DNA of 64,000 nucleotides from Helicobacter apodemus (GTDB lineage: Bacteria; Campylobacterota; Campylobacteria; Campylobacterales; Helicobacteraceae), in the NCBI RefSeq assembly GCF_000765745.2, contig NZ_JRPC02000002.1, positions 52,470-116,469 on the forward strand. The letters run 5' to 3'. The position numbers and the translations under genes are program-made. Below, piece by piece: positions 43,670 through 52,279 of this stretch (position 1 is its first letter; each line of letters starts with the position of its first letter). The notes under the pieces were generated by a model. The model ran no database searches. It saw only the letters and a program-made list of their open reading frames with translations, and had not been told where the DNA came from.

Positions 43670-45337
43670 ATGTGGTTTCAAATTTATGATCCACTAGGGA
43701 ATCAATGGCTAAGTGCTTTTGTGGCGTTGTTGCCTATTCTTTTGTTTTTTGTTTCTCTAGTTTATTTGAATTTACAAGGATATGTTGCGGGTTTTCTAAC
43801 CGTGGTTTTAGCAACATTAATTGCTTTATTTGTCTATGATATGCCATTAACTAATGCTATAGGAAGTTTGATTTATGGCGGTTTGTATGGATTATATCCT
43901 ATTGCGTGGATTATTATTGCGGCGATTTTTCTTTATAAATTAACCGTAAAATCTGGATATTTTGATATTTTAAGGGAATCTATTATCGCCATTACTCCTG
44001 ATCAAAGAATTCAAGTTATATTAATAGGATTTTGTTTTGGAGCTTTCTTAGAGGGTGCAATTGGATTTGGGGGTCCTGTTGCCATTACTGCAGCACTATT
44101 GGTAGGTTTGGGGCTTCGTCCTTTGTATGCAGCAGGGCTTTGTATGATTGCCAATACTGCTCCAGTAGCTTTTGGGGCAGTTGGGATTCCCATTATTGCA
44201 ATGGCGGGTGCGTTGAATTTTCCAGCGCTTGAAATCTCATCAATGGCAGGACATATGCTCCCTCCCCTTTCTGTGTTTATTCCTTTTTTCTTAGTGTTTT
44301 TAATGGATGGGTTGAAAGGTGTTAAAGAAACTTGGCCTGTGGCATTAGTAGCAGGTGGAAGTTTTGCCCTTATTCAATACCTCACAGCGACCAAGCTTGG
44401 GCCTGAGTTGCCAGATATTGCTTCGGCAGTAGTTTCTATTATCGTAGTGGCATTATTTCTTAGGATATGGAAACCTAAGAATGTTTTTAAATTTGATGAA
44501 GAAGTCGGTGGAAAAGCTAATGTGGAAAATAAACCTAATTATAGTGTAGGGCAGATTATTTTAGCGTGGTTACCCTTTGTTATCTTGATTTTAGCCATTA
44601 TAGTTTGGACCCAACCTTGGTTTAAAGCCTTGTTCGCTAAAGATGGGGCTTTGAATTTTCTTGTTTTTAGATTTGAGATTTCGGGGCTTATAGGGATTAT
44701 GCAAAATATTCCTGTTGTGCCAGAGCCAAAAGCTGTAAATTCAATCTTTACCTTCCCATTAATTAATACGGTTGGAACTTCTATTTTCTTAGTGGCAATT
44801 ATTACGATGATAATACTTAGGGTTAAAGTTTCTACTGCTATAAAAACTTTTGGTGAAACTTTAAATGAGATGAAGTTTGCGATTTTAACGATTGCCTTAG
44901 TTGTCGGATTTGCTTTTATCTCAAATTATAGTGGAATTTCAGCAAGTTTAGCTTTAGCACTAGCACAAACAGGTGATGCTTTTGCATTTTTCTCTCCAGT
45001 GGTTGGTTGGATAGGAGTATTTTTAACAGGAAGTGATACAAGTTCGAATCTACTTTTTGGTGGATTACAACAATTAACCGCAAGAGCACTTGACATCCCA
45101 GAGGTTTTATTCCTGGCAGCGAATTCCGTAGGAGGAGTTGTAGGCAAAATGATAAGCCCACAGAGTATTGCTATTGCTTGTGCGGCAGTTGGATTAGTAG
45201 GCAGAGAATCAGATTTATTTAAATTTACGGTGAAGTATTCTATAATTTTTGTGATTGTTATCGGTCTTTTTACTTATGCTCTTGCTATGCTTCATAAAAA
45301 TGGAGTGATTGATTTATTAGCTATTACTACATCATAA
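43670..45337 (+). CDS. lctP: L-lactate permease LctP
   Basis: LctP imports lactate with protons. The 555-residue protein is highly hydrophobic, about 13-14 helices, with the LctP signature FGAFLEGAIGFGGPVAI and a late TGSDTSSNLLFGGLQ segment. It is divergent from lutABC, so uptake and oxidation genes share one control region. A terminator-like hairpin lies just after the stop. H. pylori has two lctP genes in tandem at the same place; here there is one. Confidence 0.94.
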   Translation: MWFQIYDPLGNQWLSAFVALLPILLFFVSLVYLNLQGYVAGFLTVVLATLIALFVYDMPLTNAIGSLIYGGLYGLYPIAWIIIAAIFLYKLTVKSGYFDILRESIIAITPDQRIQVILIGFCFGAFLEGAIGFGGPVAITAALLVGLGLRPLYAAGLCMIANTAPVAFGAVGIPIIAMAGALNFPALEISSMAGHMLPPLSVFIPFFLVFLMDGLKGVKETWPVALVAGGSFALIQYLTATKLGPELPDIASAVVSIIVVALFLRIWKPKNVFKFDEEVGGKANVENKPNYSVGQIILAWLPFVILILAIIVWTQPWFKALFAKDGALNFLVFRFEISGLIGIMQNIPVVPEPKAVNSIFTFPLINTVGTSIFLVAIITMIILRVKVSTAIKTFGETLNEMKFAILTIALVVGFAFISNYSGISASLALALAQTGDAFAFFSPVVGWIGVFLTGSDTSSNLLFGGLQQLTARALDIPEVLFLAANSVGGVVGKMISPQSIAIACAAVGLVGRESDLFKFTVKYSIIFVIVIGLFTYALAMLHKNGVIDLLAITTS

Positions 45338-45361
45338 GATTAATCCCTAAGATTAATCCCT
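45336..45361 (+). repeat. 13-bp tandem direct repeat after lctP
   Basis: AAGATTAATCCCT occurs twice back to back (45336-45348 and 45349-45361), beginning in the lctP stop codon. Either copy can pair with the GGGATTAA at 45368-45375, so the repeat duplicates one arm of the terminator. Confidence 0.85.
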
Positions 45362-45375
45362 GCTTTGGGGATTAA
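45353..45375. terminator. bidirectional terminator-like hairpin between lctP and rsmE
   Basis: TTAATCCC (45353-45360) pairs perfectly with GGGATTAA (45368-45375) around a seven-base loop. On the forward strand AATTATT follows; on the reverse strand an AT-rich stretch follows too. The convergent rsmE stop lies inside the right arm. Confidence 0.55.
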
Positions 45376-46034
45376 ATTATTCCTAATGTTGCATAAATAG
45401 CAGCATTCTCACTGCGTAAAATATTACAATTTAATGCACTATATACGGATTTGTTTTTAAATAATATCCTCTCACTTGGGCTAAATCCCCCCTCAGGTCC
45501 TATTAAAATAGATTCCTCTTTTAGGTTTTTTAAAGATTTACCGTTGAAGTCTAAAATTGCTAAATTAGGGTATTTAGTTAGTATCTCTTCAAGATTATTA
45601 AGAAATTCAATTTCTAAAGCCGTAATTCTCCCGCATTGCTCACACGAATTTTCTAGGATTTTTTTAAGCCTTTCTTTAGAGAGTTTAAAGTTTTTTTGTG
45701 AATATTCTGCATAGAAAAATGTGATTTTTCGCAAATTAAATTCATTGAGTATAGGGAGTGTTTTTTCTATATTTTTTGGTTCGATGATTGACCAAATCAA
45801 ATGCCCATTTGGTGGATTAATAAGTTCTGTCTTTTTAGAAGAAATTAAATGGAGTAATGCTTCTTTTTTGTCTAAGGAAGCAATGGAATAGGTATAACAA
45901 TTTAAATCCCTAAGATTCCTAAGATATAAGAATTGTGTTTTTTTGGTTCTTCTTGTTCGAAAGAGGTGATGATAACTATCGCCTTGTAGTTTTAAGCACT
46001 GCTCTCCAGCGTTTTTATGGATAAGGAATTGCAT
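45372..46034 (-). CDS. rsmE: 16S rRNA (uracil1498-N3)-methyltransferase RsmE
   Basis: RsmE methylates U1498 of 16S rRNA. The 220-residue protein has a PUA-like N terminus (MQFLIHKNAGEQCL, then GDSYHHLFRTRR) and a C-terminal SPOUT knot with LIGPEGGFSPSE and LRSENAAIYA. I chose ATG at 46034, which overlaps the stop of the upstream gene and aligns with the family start; a longer frame begins inside that gene and is unlikely. Confidence 0.9.
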   Translation of the reverse strand: MQFLIHKNAGEQCLKLQGDSYHHLFRTRRTKKTQFLYLRNLRDLNCYTYSIASLDKKEALLHLISSKKTELINPPNGHLIWSIIEPKNIEKTLPILNEFNLRKITFFYAEYSQKNFKLSKERLKKILENSCEQCGRITALEIEFLNNLEEILTKYPNLAILDFNGKSLKNLKEESILIGPEGGFSPSERILFKNKSVYSALNCNILRSENAAIYATLGII

Positions 46035-46447
46035 TATAAAATGAAAATGAGTAAAAATAAGCCAATAAAGGCACATGTATCAAAAAGATATTTTCTTAAT
46101 GCCCATTGGAAGAATAGCAGTCTTATATTAGGGTTAGATTCCACTTGTATAAGTTTTTGTTTTTTATGTCGTTTGATTTCAAGGATAAAGATGAGTAGCC
46201 AAAGAATAAGCATAATAAAAACTTCGGGGATTATTGTAAATCTAAGCATTGCCCAAGATACTAATCCACTAAAAAGACTTGCACTAAGAAAAGTGTAATA
46301 AGCAGGAGCCATAAGGGCTAAAAATTTTAATTTTTGCGTATGTGAGGTTTTAAAAAGAAGTGCATAAAGATTAATAAGTGGAGGCAAAAATAACAGAAGT
46401 GATAAAAGTAAATGCACATAGATTAGTTCAAGTTCTATAAAATCCAT
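46034..46447 (-). CDS. small membrane protein of unknown function
   Basis: The 137-residue product has four hydrophobic helices (about 10-31, 43-64, 72-91, 117-137) with a basic loop between helices 3 and 4 (KRHKKQK). No family is recognised. I chose ATG 46447 (MDFIELELIY); a frame from 46495 would add 16 residues with no ribosome binding site. Its stop overlaps the rsmE start by one base, so the two are co-translated. Confidence 0.7.
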   Translation of the reverse strand: MDFIELELIYVHLLLSLLLFLPPLINLYALLFKTSHTQKLKFLALMAPAYYTFLSASLFSGLVSWAMLRFTIIPEVFIMLILWLLIFILEIKRHKKQKLIQVESNPNIRLLFFQWALRKYLFDTCAFIGLFLLIFIL

Positions 46448-46576
46448 AATTTTCACTTTATATAAATAAGTGAATTCTAACAAATAAGTCAGCATTTTGT
46501 AAAGATGAGTATTCTAGAGGGGTTAGAATTTTATAAAGTGAGTATCAAAAGTAGTTGGGAATTAGAGTTTTTTTGT

Positions 46577-46582
46577 TATACT
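46577..46582 (+). promoter_or_regulatory. candidate extended -10 box of cysS
   Basis: TATACT with TGT directly before it (extended -10), 71 bases before the cysS ATG. An ACTTT-G-AAAGT palindrome (46587-46597) lies at the expected RNA start. Confidence 0.45.
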
Positions 46583-46653
46583 TCTTACTTTGAAAGTCAC
46601 TTTTTTGAAATTCCATTAAATCTTCGCATTTCTTTAAGTTAAGGGAATATAGT

Positions 46654-48057
46654 ATGCCAATTAAAATTTATGATAGTGTAAAAAAGAAGAAAGTAGATTT
46701 TATTCCACTTAATCCCCCAGAAATTCGTATGTATATTTGCGGTCCTACGGTTTATGATGATTCACACTTAGGACACGCAAGGAGTGCAATTGTCTTTGAT
46801 TTATGGCGTCGAGTTTTGGCTGAAAATGGATATAAAGTTTTGTTTGCAAAAAATTTCACCGATATTGATGATAAGATTATTAATAAATCACTCCAGAGTG
46901 GCTTAAGCATTGAGAATATTACACAACACTATACACAAAAATATCTTGAAGAAATGGAGGCTTTAGGGGTTATTAGGGCAGATATAGAACCTAAGGCTAC
47001 ACAGAGTTTAGAGAGTATTTTTGCGATGATACAACAGCTCTTACAAAAAGGATTTGCTTATAGGGCTGCTAATGATGATATTTATTTGTCTGTCAAAAAA
47101 GATTTAGAATATGGTAGTTTAAGTGGTAGAGATGCGGAATTAGAGACACAAAGTAGAATTCAAGATAGTCAGCAAAAAAAAGATTCTAAAGATTTTGCTT
47201 TGTGGAAAAGCTATAAAGGAGAGGGTGATATAGGATATGAATCTCCTTTTGGCAAGGGTCGTCCAGGTTGGCATATAGAATGTAGTGCAATGATTAAAAA
47301 ACATTTGGCTTATGCAGGTGAATACGCTATTGATATACACGGAGGAGGGGCAGATTTGCTTTTTCCTCATCATGAAAATGAAGCTTCACAAACGCGATGT
47401 GCGGATAATCAAAAAATTGCTAAATATTGGATACATAATGGGTTTGTAACTATTAATGGTGAAAAAATGGCAAAATCTTTGGGTAATAGTTTTTTTATTA
47501 AAGATGCGTTAAAAAATTATGATGGTGAGATTTTGCGTTTTTATCTCCTAAGCACCCATTATCGTATTGGGTTAAATTTCTCTGAAGAGGATTTGTTAAG
47601 TTCTAAAAAGCGATTAGATAAAATTTATCGCTTAAAAAAGCGAATCTCTCCTATACAAGGCATAGAAGAAAAAGGTTGTTCCAAATTTAAAGCAATGCTT
47701 TTAGAGGCATTAGGGGATGATTTGAATATTTCAAAAGCTTTAAGTGTGGTTGATGAATTTGTTAGCAAAGCTAATGAATCTTTAGACAATAAACAAACCA
47801 AAGAAATTCCTGCTATTACGGGGGGTTTAGCTATTATACAAAGACTTTTAGGGATTGGGGGTAAAGATGCCTTTGCTTATTTTCAACTAGGTATTAGTAA
47901 AGACCAAAGAATGGTAATAGAATCCTTAATCCGCAAACGTTTAGAAGCAAAATTACAAAAAGATTTTAAACAAGCTGATGCCATTCGTTTAGAGCTTTCT
48001 TCTATGGGTATCCAAATTATGGATACCCCCTCTGGGAGTGTTTGGGAGAAAATATAG
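46654..48057 (+). CDS. cysS: cysteinyl-tRNA synthetase
   Basis: CysS charges tRNA-Cys. The 467-residue enzyme has the zinc/HIGH region CGPTVYDDSHLGHARS, the WHIECSAM and HHENEASQTRCA zinc ligands, and KMSKS as KMAKSLGNS. AAGGGAA precedes the ATG. Its stop TAG overlaps the GTG start of the next gene. Confidence 0.97.
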   Translation: MPIKIYDSVKKKKVDFIPLNPPEIRMYICGPTVYDDSHLGHARSAIVFDLWRRVLAENGYKVLFAKNFTDIDDKIINKSLQSGLSIENITQHYTQKYLEEMEALGVIRADIEPKATQSLESIFAMIQQLLQKGFAYRAANDDIYLSVKKDLEYGSLSGRDAELETQSRIQDSQQKKDSKDFALWKSYKGEGDIGYESPFGKGRPGWHIECSAMIKKHLAYAGEYAIDIHGGGADLLFPHHENEASQTRCADNQKIAKYWIHNGFVTINGEKMAKSLGNSFFIKDALKNYDGEILRFYLLSTHYRIGLNFSEEDLLSSKKRLDKIYRLKKRISPIQGIEEKGCSKFKAMLLEALGDDLNISKALSVVDEFVSKANESLDNKQTKEIPAITGGLAIIQRLLGIGGKDAFAYFQLGISKDQRMVIESLIRKRLEAKLQKDFKQADAIRLELSSMGIQIMDTPSGSVWEKI

Positions 48058-48767
48058 TGGAAGGTTGGGAATTAATTAGTCTTTTTATGATTGCATTAAT
48101 AGGCAGTTTTGGGCATTGTATTGGGATGTGCGGAGGCATTGTTTTAGCCTATTGTAGTTCTTTGCCTAAAGATTTAAATAAAAGACATATCTTAGCTTAT
48201 CACTTACTTTATAATTTTGGACGCATTAGTGTTTATATTGTTTTAGGTGCTATAGTTGGATTTTTAAGCAGTATGTTTGCAATTAATCCTTATTTTCGTG
48301 GAGGACTTTTTATATTTGCTGGAATAGTTATGGTATTAGCTGGAATATCTCTTTTGGGTAAAATCAAATTTTTGGTTTTTTTAGAACATTCTTTACAAAA
48401 CTCTCAATGGTATCAAAAGGAATTTAAAAAATTTTTATCCCTAAAAACACCTTTAAATTTATACTTGTTAGGGATTTTAAATGGTTTATTGCCTTGTGGT
48501 TTTGTGTATGCGTTTTTATCAAGTGTAGTGGGTTTTGCCAATGCTTTTACAGGAGGGGTGATTATGGCAGTTTTTGGAATGGCTACTATGATTCCTTTGT
48601 TAATAATGGGGTTTTTAGCTAATACTTTATTCTCTCAAGCAAGATTAAGAAAAATTGTTATGAATATTGCCGCTTTAGCTATTGTTATTTTTGGTGTTTT
48701 GATGGTGCAAATGGGGGTAAAGTTTTTTTATCCTACAGAAATGGAACACAAAGTGCATATGCATTAG
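48057..48767 (+). CDS. sulfite exporter TauE/SafE (UreH_2-type) membrane protein
   Basis: The 236-residue protein has about six helices and the repeated-half motifs GHCIGMCGGIV and NGLLPCGFVYAFLSS with paired Cys/Pro typical of PF13386-type proteins, which in other bacteria are linked to metal (copper) handling or cytochrome oxidase assembly. I chose GTG 48057, overlapping the cysS stop and eight bases after GGGAG (48044-48048); TTG 48042 in frame has no such site. It ends with a His/Met-rich tail, consistent with a metal link but not proof. Confidence 0.75.
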   Translation: MEGWELISLFMIALIGSFGHCIGMCGGIVLAYCSSLPKDLNKRHILAYHLLYNFGRISVYIVLGAIVGFLSSMFAINPYFRGGLFIFAGIVMVLAGISLLGKIKFLVFLEHSLQNSQWYQKEFKKFLSLKTPLNLYLLGILNGLLPCGFVYAFLSSVVGFANAFTGGVIMAVFGMATMIPLLIMGFLANTLFSQARLRKIVMNIAALAIVIFGVLMVQMGVKFFYPTEMEHKVHMH

Positions 48768-48796
48768 GTAAATATTGCAAGAAGATAATCATCACA

Positions 48797-48875
48797 ATTC
48801 TTAAAATTGGGTAAAGATATTAAGAATTAGTTTATTCTTAAGGCAAAATTATTTATTATATTATGGTTTAAGAAT
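48797..48875. promoter_or_regulatory. cluster of four alternating octamers before the PilM/N/O-like operon
   Basis: ATTCTTAA (48797-48804), TTAAGAAT (48820-48827), ATTCTTAA (48834-48841) and TTAAGAAT (48868-48875) lie within 79 bp in alternating orientation. The middle pair forms a perfect inverted repeat with a six-base spacer. They flank a TATTATATTAT stretch that could hold the promoter. This looks like a multi-site operator. Confidence 0.4.
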
Positions 48876-48891
48876 GGGAGTTTAAGTCAAG

Positions 48892-49956
48892 ATGAATCTC
48901 AAAAAAGCAATCCGCTATCTTTTAGCTACTGTTGTAATAGGGGTTGAAATCGATAATAGGTTTTGTTACATTACAACAAAAATTTATAAACGTGCTAAAG
49001 TTATTGAGACCCAAACAAAAACATTTAAAACAAACCCTGGCGAGTTACCTATGTCAGCAGTTAGATACATTAATTCAATTCGGTTTAAAAAGCCTTTTAC
49101 CTATATTTCTTCTTTATCTACTTCGATTATTCAAGGGGTGATGGATACTGCTAATGAAGATGATTTTATTAAATATGGGGTGAATGTATCAGATATTGAG
49201 TCTAAAAGAATTGATGATTGGTTTGTGTATTGCTCTAAAGAGGGTATTGCAGAGACCAGAAAACAATTTTTAAAAGTTGGAGTGGATTTTGTGATTTCCC
49301 CTTTTGCGTTGTTGTATTCTTTGATTAAGAATACTGTCGAAGATACTTGTAACCTCTATATTTTGTTTCAAAAGTCTAATATTACAATGATGGTGGCCAA
49401 AGGAAAGAATGAGATTCTTTTTGGTGCTTATTATATTCTAGAGAGCAAGATTAATTTGAGAGACAATACTGCTAAAAAGCATTTAAGTGAAGATTTAGAC
49501 GATATTGACGAATCTGATGTAACCAATGATATAAATCACGAATTATATAGTCTTGGAGACTTAGATTTAGCAGATGAGTCTGATTCTGATGAGGAGTTAA
49601 TTGAGTTTTTAAAAGATGAGTCTGATGATTCCATTGAAGAAAATATTGAAGAAAGTATTGAAGAAAGTATTAACGATAATCATCAAGAATCTTTTGATGA
49701 TTTTTCACGTGTAAGTTATGCGGCTAAATTCATTCAATCTGCTGTTAGTGAGTTTTATAATAATAAGATTTATAAAAGTGATTTTATCACACAAATTATT
49801 TTGTTTAATCCTCACAAGATTGATAAAGAAGTGTTAAAACATATTGCTAATGTTACAATGTTGGATTTAGATGTTCGAGCTTGTAATATTTCTGATATTC
49901 TATCAAATTTAGGCTATGAATCTTATAAATTCTTTGAAGAGAAAGAAATGATATGA
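48892..49956 (+). CDS. PilM/GspL-like protein with acidic linker (inferred)
   Basis: I do not recognise a named family with certainty. The 354-residue protein starts with a region ending in VVIGVEIDNRFCYIT, like the actin-fold start of PilM, followed by ~170 residues that could complete that fold. Residues ~198-270 are extremely acidic (Asp/Glu repeats such as ENIEESIEESIND), then a ~85-residue C-terminal part. The next two genes each encode a short protein with one N-terminal membrane helix, as in pilM-pilN-pilO. I infer an inner-membrane platform role in a type IV pilus, type II secretion or DNA-uptake machine. It overlaps the next gene by four bases. Confidence 0.55.
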   Translation: MNLKKAIRYLLATVVIGVEIDNRFCYITTKIYKRAKVIETQTKTFKTNPGELPMSAVRYINSIRFKKPFTYISSLSTSIIQGVMDTANEDDFIKYGVNVSDIESKRIDDWFVYCSKEGIAETRKQFLKVGVDFVISPFALLYSLIKNTVEDTCNLYILFQKSNITMMVAKGKNEILFGAYYILESKINLRDNTAKKHLSEDLDDIDESDVTNDINHELYSLGDLDLADESDSDEELIEFLKDESDDSIEENIEESIEESINDNHQESFDDFSRVSYAAKFIQSAVSEFYNNKIYKSDFITQIILFNPHKIDKEVLKHIANVTMLDLDVRACNISDILSNLGYESYKFFEEKEMI

Positions 49957-50468
49957 ATTATAGTTTTACGCTTCCCAATAAGAAAACTTTATTAAAAAAA
50001 ATCTCGCGTATTTGGTGGGGTTATATTTTTTTAACCATCTTTATTTTATTGGGATTTGTCGTTACACTTAAGATTCAGGGATTCATTATGAGAGAGGAGA
50101 TTGAAGCATCACTGCTTGAGAGAGAAAACTTATTGCAAGACATTAAAAATTATCAAACACTTCAGATACAAGAAGAATATAAGGTTAGATTTGGTAGTGC
50201 CATTGCTTCACAGAATATTATCCTTAAAGAAAGTGTTGAAAATCTCTTTGGGATGATACCTGAACAGATTACTTTAAAAAAAATAGAGATGAGTAAAACC
50301 CAACTTACCCTCTATGGAGTAACACCCTCTAAACAGGTTTATACATTTTTACTTGAAGTGCCATTGCGTTCTATTTTTAATCAAAGTCGGGCTGATTTTT
50401 ATGCTTTGCCAAATGGTTGGTATAATTTTATCTCTGTTAGTAAAATAAATGAAGAGAATGAAGAATGA
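49953..50468 (+). CDS. PilN-like bitopic membrane protein (inferred)
   Basis: The 171-residue protein has a short basic cytoplasmic start, one membrane helix (about 22-44) and a coiled region followed by a periplasmic domain with LFGMIPEQITLKKIEM, resembling the PilN/GspL ferredoxin-like fold by layout and position. No clear motif proves it. It overlaps both neighbours by four bases (ATGA), showing tight coupling. Confidence 0.5.
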   Translation: MNYSFTLPNKKTLLKKISRIWWGYIFLTIFILLGFVVTLKIQGFIMREEIEASLLERENLLQDIKNYQTLQIQEEYKVRFGSAIASQNIILKESVENLFGMIPEQITLKKIEMSKTQLTLYGVTPSKQVYTFLLEVPLRSIFNQSRADFYALPNGWYNFISVSKINEENEE

Positions 50469-50986
50469 AGGCATTTTTAGCACAAATTGATTGGATTAGA
50501 AATACTTTCTTTTTTGTTTTTTATTTCTTTTTGGTTGTGATTATATTTCTATCTTTAGTGAATCCCCAACTACAAGAATTTAAAAAGGAAAATACGAATT
50601 ATCGTAAGGAATTACATATTACCCAGCAAGTGCAAAAGCAAAAAATGCAAACTGCAGAGACTTTAGCAAAATACCAAATGGATAATCATACCCTCTTAAG
50701 TGCCTTTAAAGCGAATATTACACAAGAAAAAATCAAGAGCAGACTTTCTTCTATTTTTGAAAAAGTAGATGTTGTTAAAAATGGTGAAGCTTATCTTAAA
50801 AATGGTTATTTAGCGCAAAATTACATTGTAAGCGGTAAAATTGTGGATATAAAGGCTCTTAATGATGCATTAATACAAGTTATTAGTTTGGAAGGCATTG
50901 TGCATCTTGTATTCCCTATTCATATAGAAGCAGAAGAAGGAGTTTTGGTATTTTCCTTCTCCTTAGAAGTATATTCTTTGCCTTAA
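50465..50986 (+). CDS. PilO-like bitopic membrane protein (inferred)
   Basis: The 173-residue protein has one N-terminal membrane helix (about 13-35), a coiled segment (QEFKKENTNYRKELHITQQ) and a periplasmic domain, the PilO/GspM plan. The family call rests on order and topology rather than conserved residues. Its stop overlaps the thioredoxin gene on the other strand by four bases. Confidence 0.5.
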   Translation: MKAFLAQIDWIRNTFFFVFYFFLVVIIFLSLVNPQLQEFKKENTNYRKELHITQQVQKQKMQTAETLAKYQMDNHTLLSAFKANITQEKIKSRLSSIFEKVDVVKNGEAYLKNGYLAQNYIVSGKIVDIKALNDALIQVISLEGIVHLVFPIHIEAEEGVLVFSFSLEVYSLP

Positions 50987-51300
50987 ATATCAAGAGTTTT
51001 CTTAATTGCCCCTTCAATAGCATTTTTAGAATCAGGCTCTACGACTCTCTCTCCCATTTCTATACCATTTTTGTAAAAGATTAAAGTTGGGATTCTTCTA
51101 ATTCCAAGAGATTCTTTTAAGCTCTCTTCCTCATCGGCTCTCACTGCAAAGAAGTTGACTTGTTTGTCATACTCTTTAGCTAAAATTTCAAGAATAGGCT
51201 CTATTTTTCGACAATCTGGACACCAAGGCGCACCAACAGCTACAAGAGATACCCCTTCTTTGATGGAGTTTTCATAAGTTTGTTGTGTTAATTTTGTCAT
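50983..51300 (-). CDS. thioredoxin-family protein with CPDC active site
   Basis: The 105-residue protein has the thioredoxin fold with active site WCPDC instead of WCGPC and the cis-Pro in RRIPTLIFY. The CPDC form occurs in the second thioredoxin of Helicobacter from memory. No signal peptide, so it is cytoplasmic. It is convergent and overlapping with the PilO-like gene and lies downstream of yebC after 27 bases. Confidence 0.9.
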   Translation of the reverse strand: MTKLTQQTYENSIKEGVSLVAVGAPWCPDCRKIEPILEILAKEYDKQVNFFAVRADEEESLKESLGIRRIPTLIFYKNGIEMGERVVEPDSKNAIEGAIKKTLDI

Positions 51301-51327
51301 TGTTTATCCTTTCAAAGTTTAAGTTAA

Positions 51328-52041
51328 TTAGGCGATATTGGTAAAAACTGCTTGAACATCATCGTCATCTTCGATTTTATCAAGCAATTTTTCAATATCC
51401 ACAAGCTGTTCTTCACTAAATTCTACAGGAGTATTGGCAATCCTCTCTAAAGCGGCTTTTTTAACTTCTATTTGGAGGGATTGTAGAGCATTAGCTAAAG
51501 TCCCAAAGCTCGTATAATCTCCATAAATATGCACAATTTCTTCTTCAATCTCCATAGAATCTAATCCTACATCAATGAGAGTAAGCTCTAATTCTTCTAA
51601 ATCTTTAATATTTGTTTTAGCAACTTCAAAATGTGCTTTGCGGGAAAACATAAATTCTAAGGAATTATTAGTAAGCATTGTGCCACCAAATTTATTCACA
51701 TAGCTTTTAAGATTAGCAACAGTTCTTGTAGGATTATCGGTAGCACATTCTACAAAAAATAAAGCTCCATAAGGGGCTTTTATTTCATAATTTACTTCTG
51801 TAATTTGGATTCCATCTTTACCCAAAGCCCTTTTAATAGCAGCTTCAATATTATCTTTTGGCATATTTTGGGCTTTAGCAGCTAAGATAGCACTACGCAA
51901 TTTAGAATTCATATCAGGATCTCCACTCCCGCCTTCTTTAACCGCAATACTAATTGCTTTGCCTAATTTTGGAAAGAGTTTAGACATTTTATCCCAACGT
52001 TTTTCTTTGCTTGCTCTTCTGTATTCAAATGCTCGTCCCAT
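51328..52041 (-). CDS. YebC/PmpR-family protein
   Basis: The 237-residue protein starts [19 protein letters not shown], the YebC hallmark, and has [16 protein letters not shown] and [13 protein letters not shown]. Members are described as transcription regulators and, more recently, as factors easing ribosome stalling at proline runs. GAGG lies four bases before the ATG on the reverse strand. Confidence 0.95.
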   Translation of the reverse strand: MGRAFEYRRASKEKRWDKMSKLFPKLGKAISIAVKEGGSGDPDMNSKLRSAILAAKAQNMPKDNIEAAIKRALGKDGIQITEVNYEIKAPYGALFFVECATDNPTRTVANLKSYVNKFGGTMLTNNSLEFMFSRKAHFEVAKTNIKDLEELELTLIDVGLDSMEIEEEIVHIYGDYTSFGTLANALQSLQIEVKKAALERIANTPVEFSEEQLVDIEKLLDKIEDDDDVQAVFTNIA

Positions 52042-52073
52042 AAAACCTCGAATTCCTATAAACTTGATATGAA

Positions 52074-52079
52074 ATTATA
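52074..52079 (-). promoter_or_regulatory. candidate -10 box of yebC
   Basis: Reads TATAAT on the reverse strand, 33 bases before the yebC start, in the 131-bp gap shared with the forward tRNA-Asn promoter. Confidence 0.45.
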
Positions 52080-52129
52080 GTATTTTACTATATTGTTTTT
52101 CAAGTTTCTATATTATTTTTTTAAAACTA

Positions 52130-52158
52130 TTGACACCCTAAGGGTTTTTCTATATAAT
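52130..52158 (+). promoter_or_regulatory. strong sigma70-type promoter of tRNA-Asn
   Basis: A perfect TTGACA (52130-52135) and a perfect TATAAT (52153-52158) are spaced by 17 bases. The predicted RNA start near 52165 is about eight bases before the mature tRNA. A full -35 is unusual for this AT-rich lineage and fits a stable RNA gene. Confidence 0.8.
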
Positions 52159-52172
52159 TCTACCTCTTTTAT

Positions 52173-52247
52173 TCCGGATTAGCTCAGCGGTAGAGTAGGC
52201 GGCTGTTAACCGCTTGGTCGTAGGTTCGAATCCTACATCCGGAGCCA
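52173..52247 (+). tRNA. tRNA-Asn (anticodon GTT)
   Basis: The 75-base gene folds as a cloverleaf: acceptor TCCGGAT pairs with ATCCGGA, D arm GCTC/GAGT, anticodon stem GGCGG/CCGCT with loop CTGTTAA, T arm with TTCGAAT. CCA is encoded (52245-52247). It stands alone, with its own consensus promoter, between yebC and thiG. Confidence 0.97.
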
Positions 52248-52279
52248 CATTTATAATATCCCCCTCTATTTATAAGATC

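Noticed and set aside
44916..45161. Two overlapping reverse frames inside lctP
   Set aside because: Both are antisense to conserved transmembrane codons of lctP and overlap one another.
46017..46298. Forward 93-codon frame
   Set aside because: Antisense to rsmE start and the small membrane protein gene, which are coupled by an overlapping stop/start.
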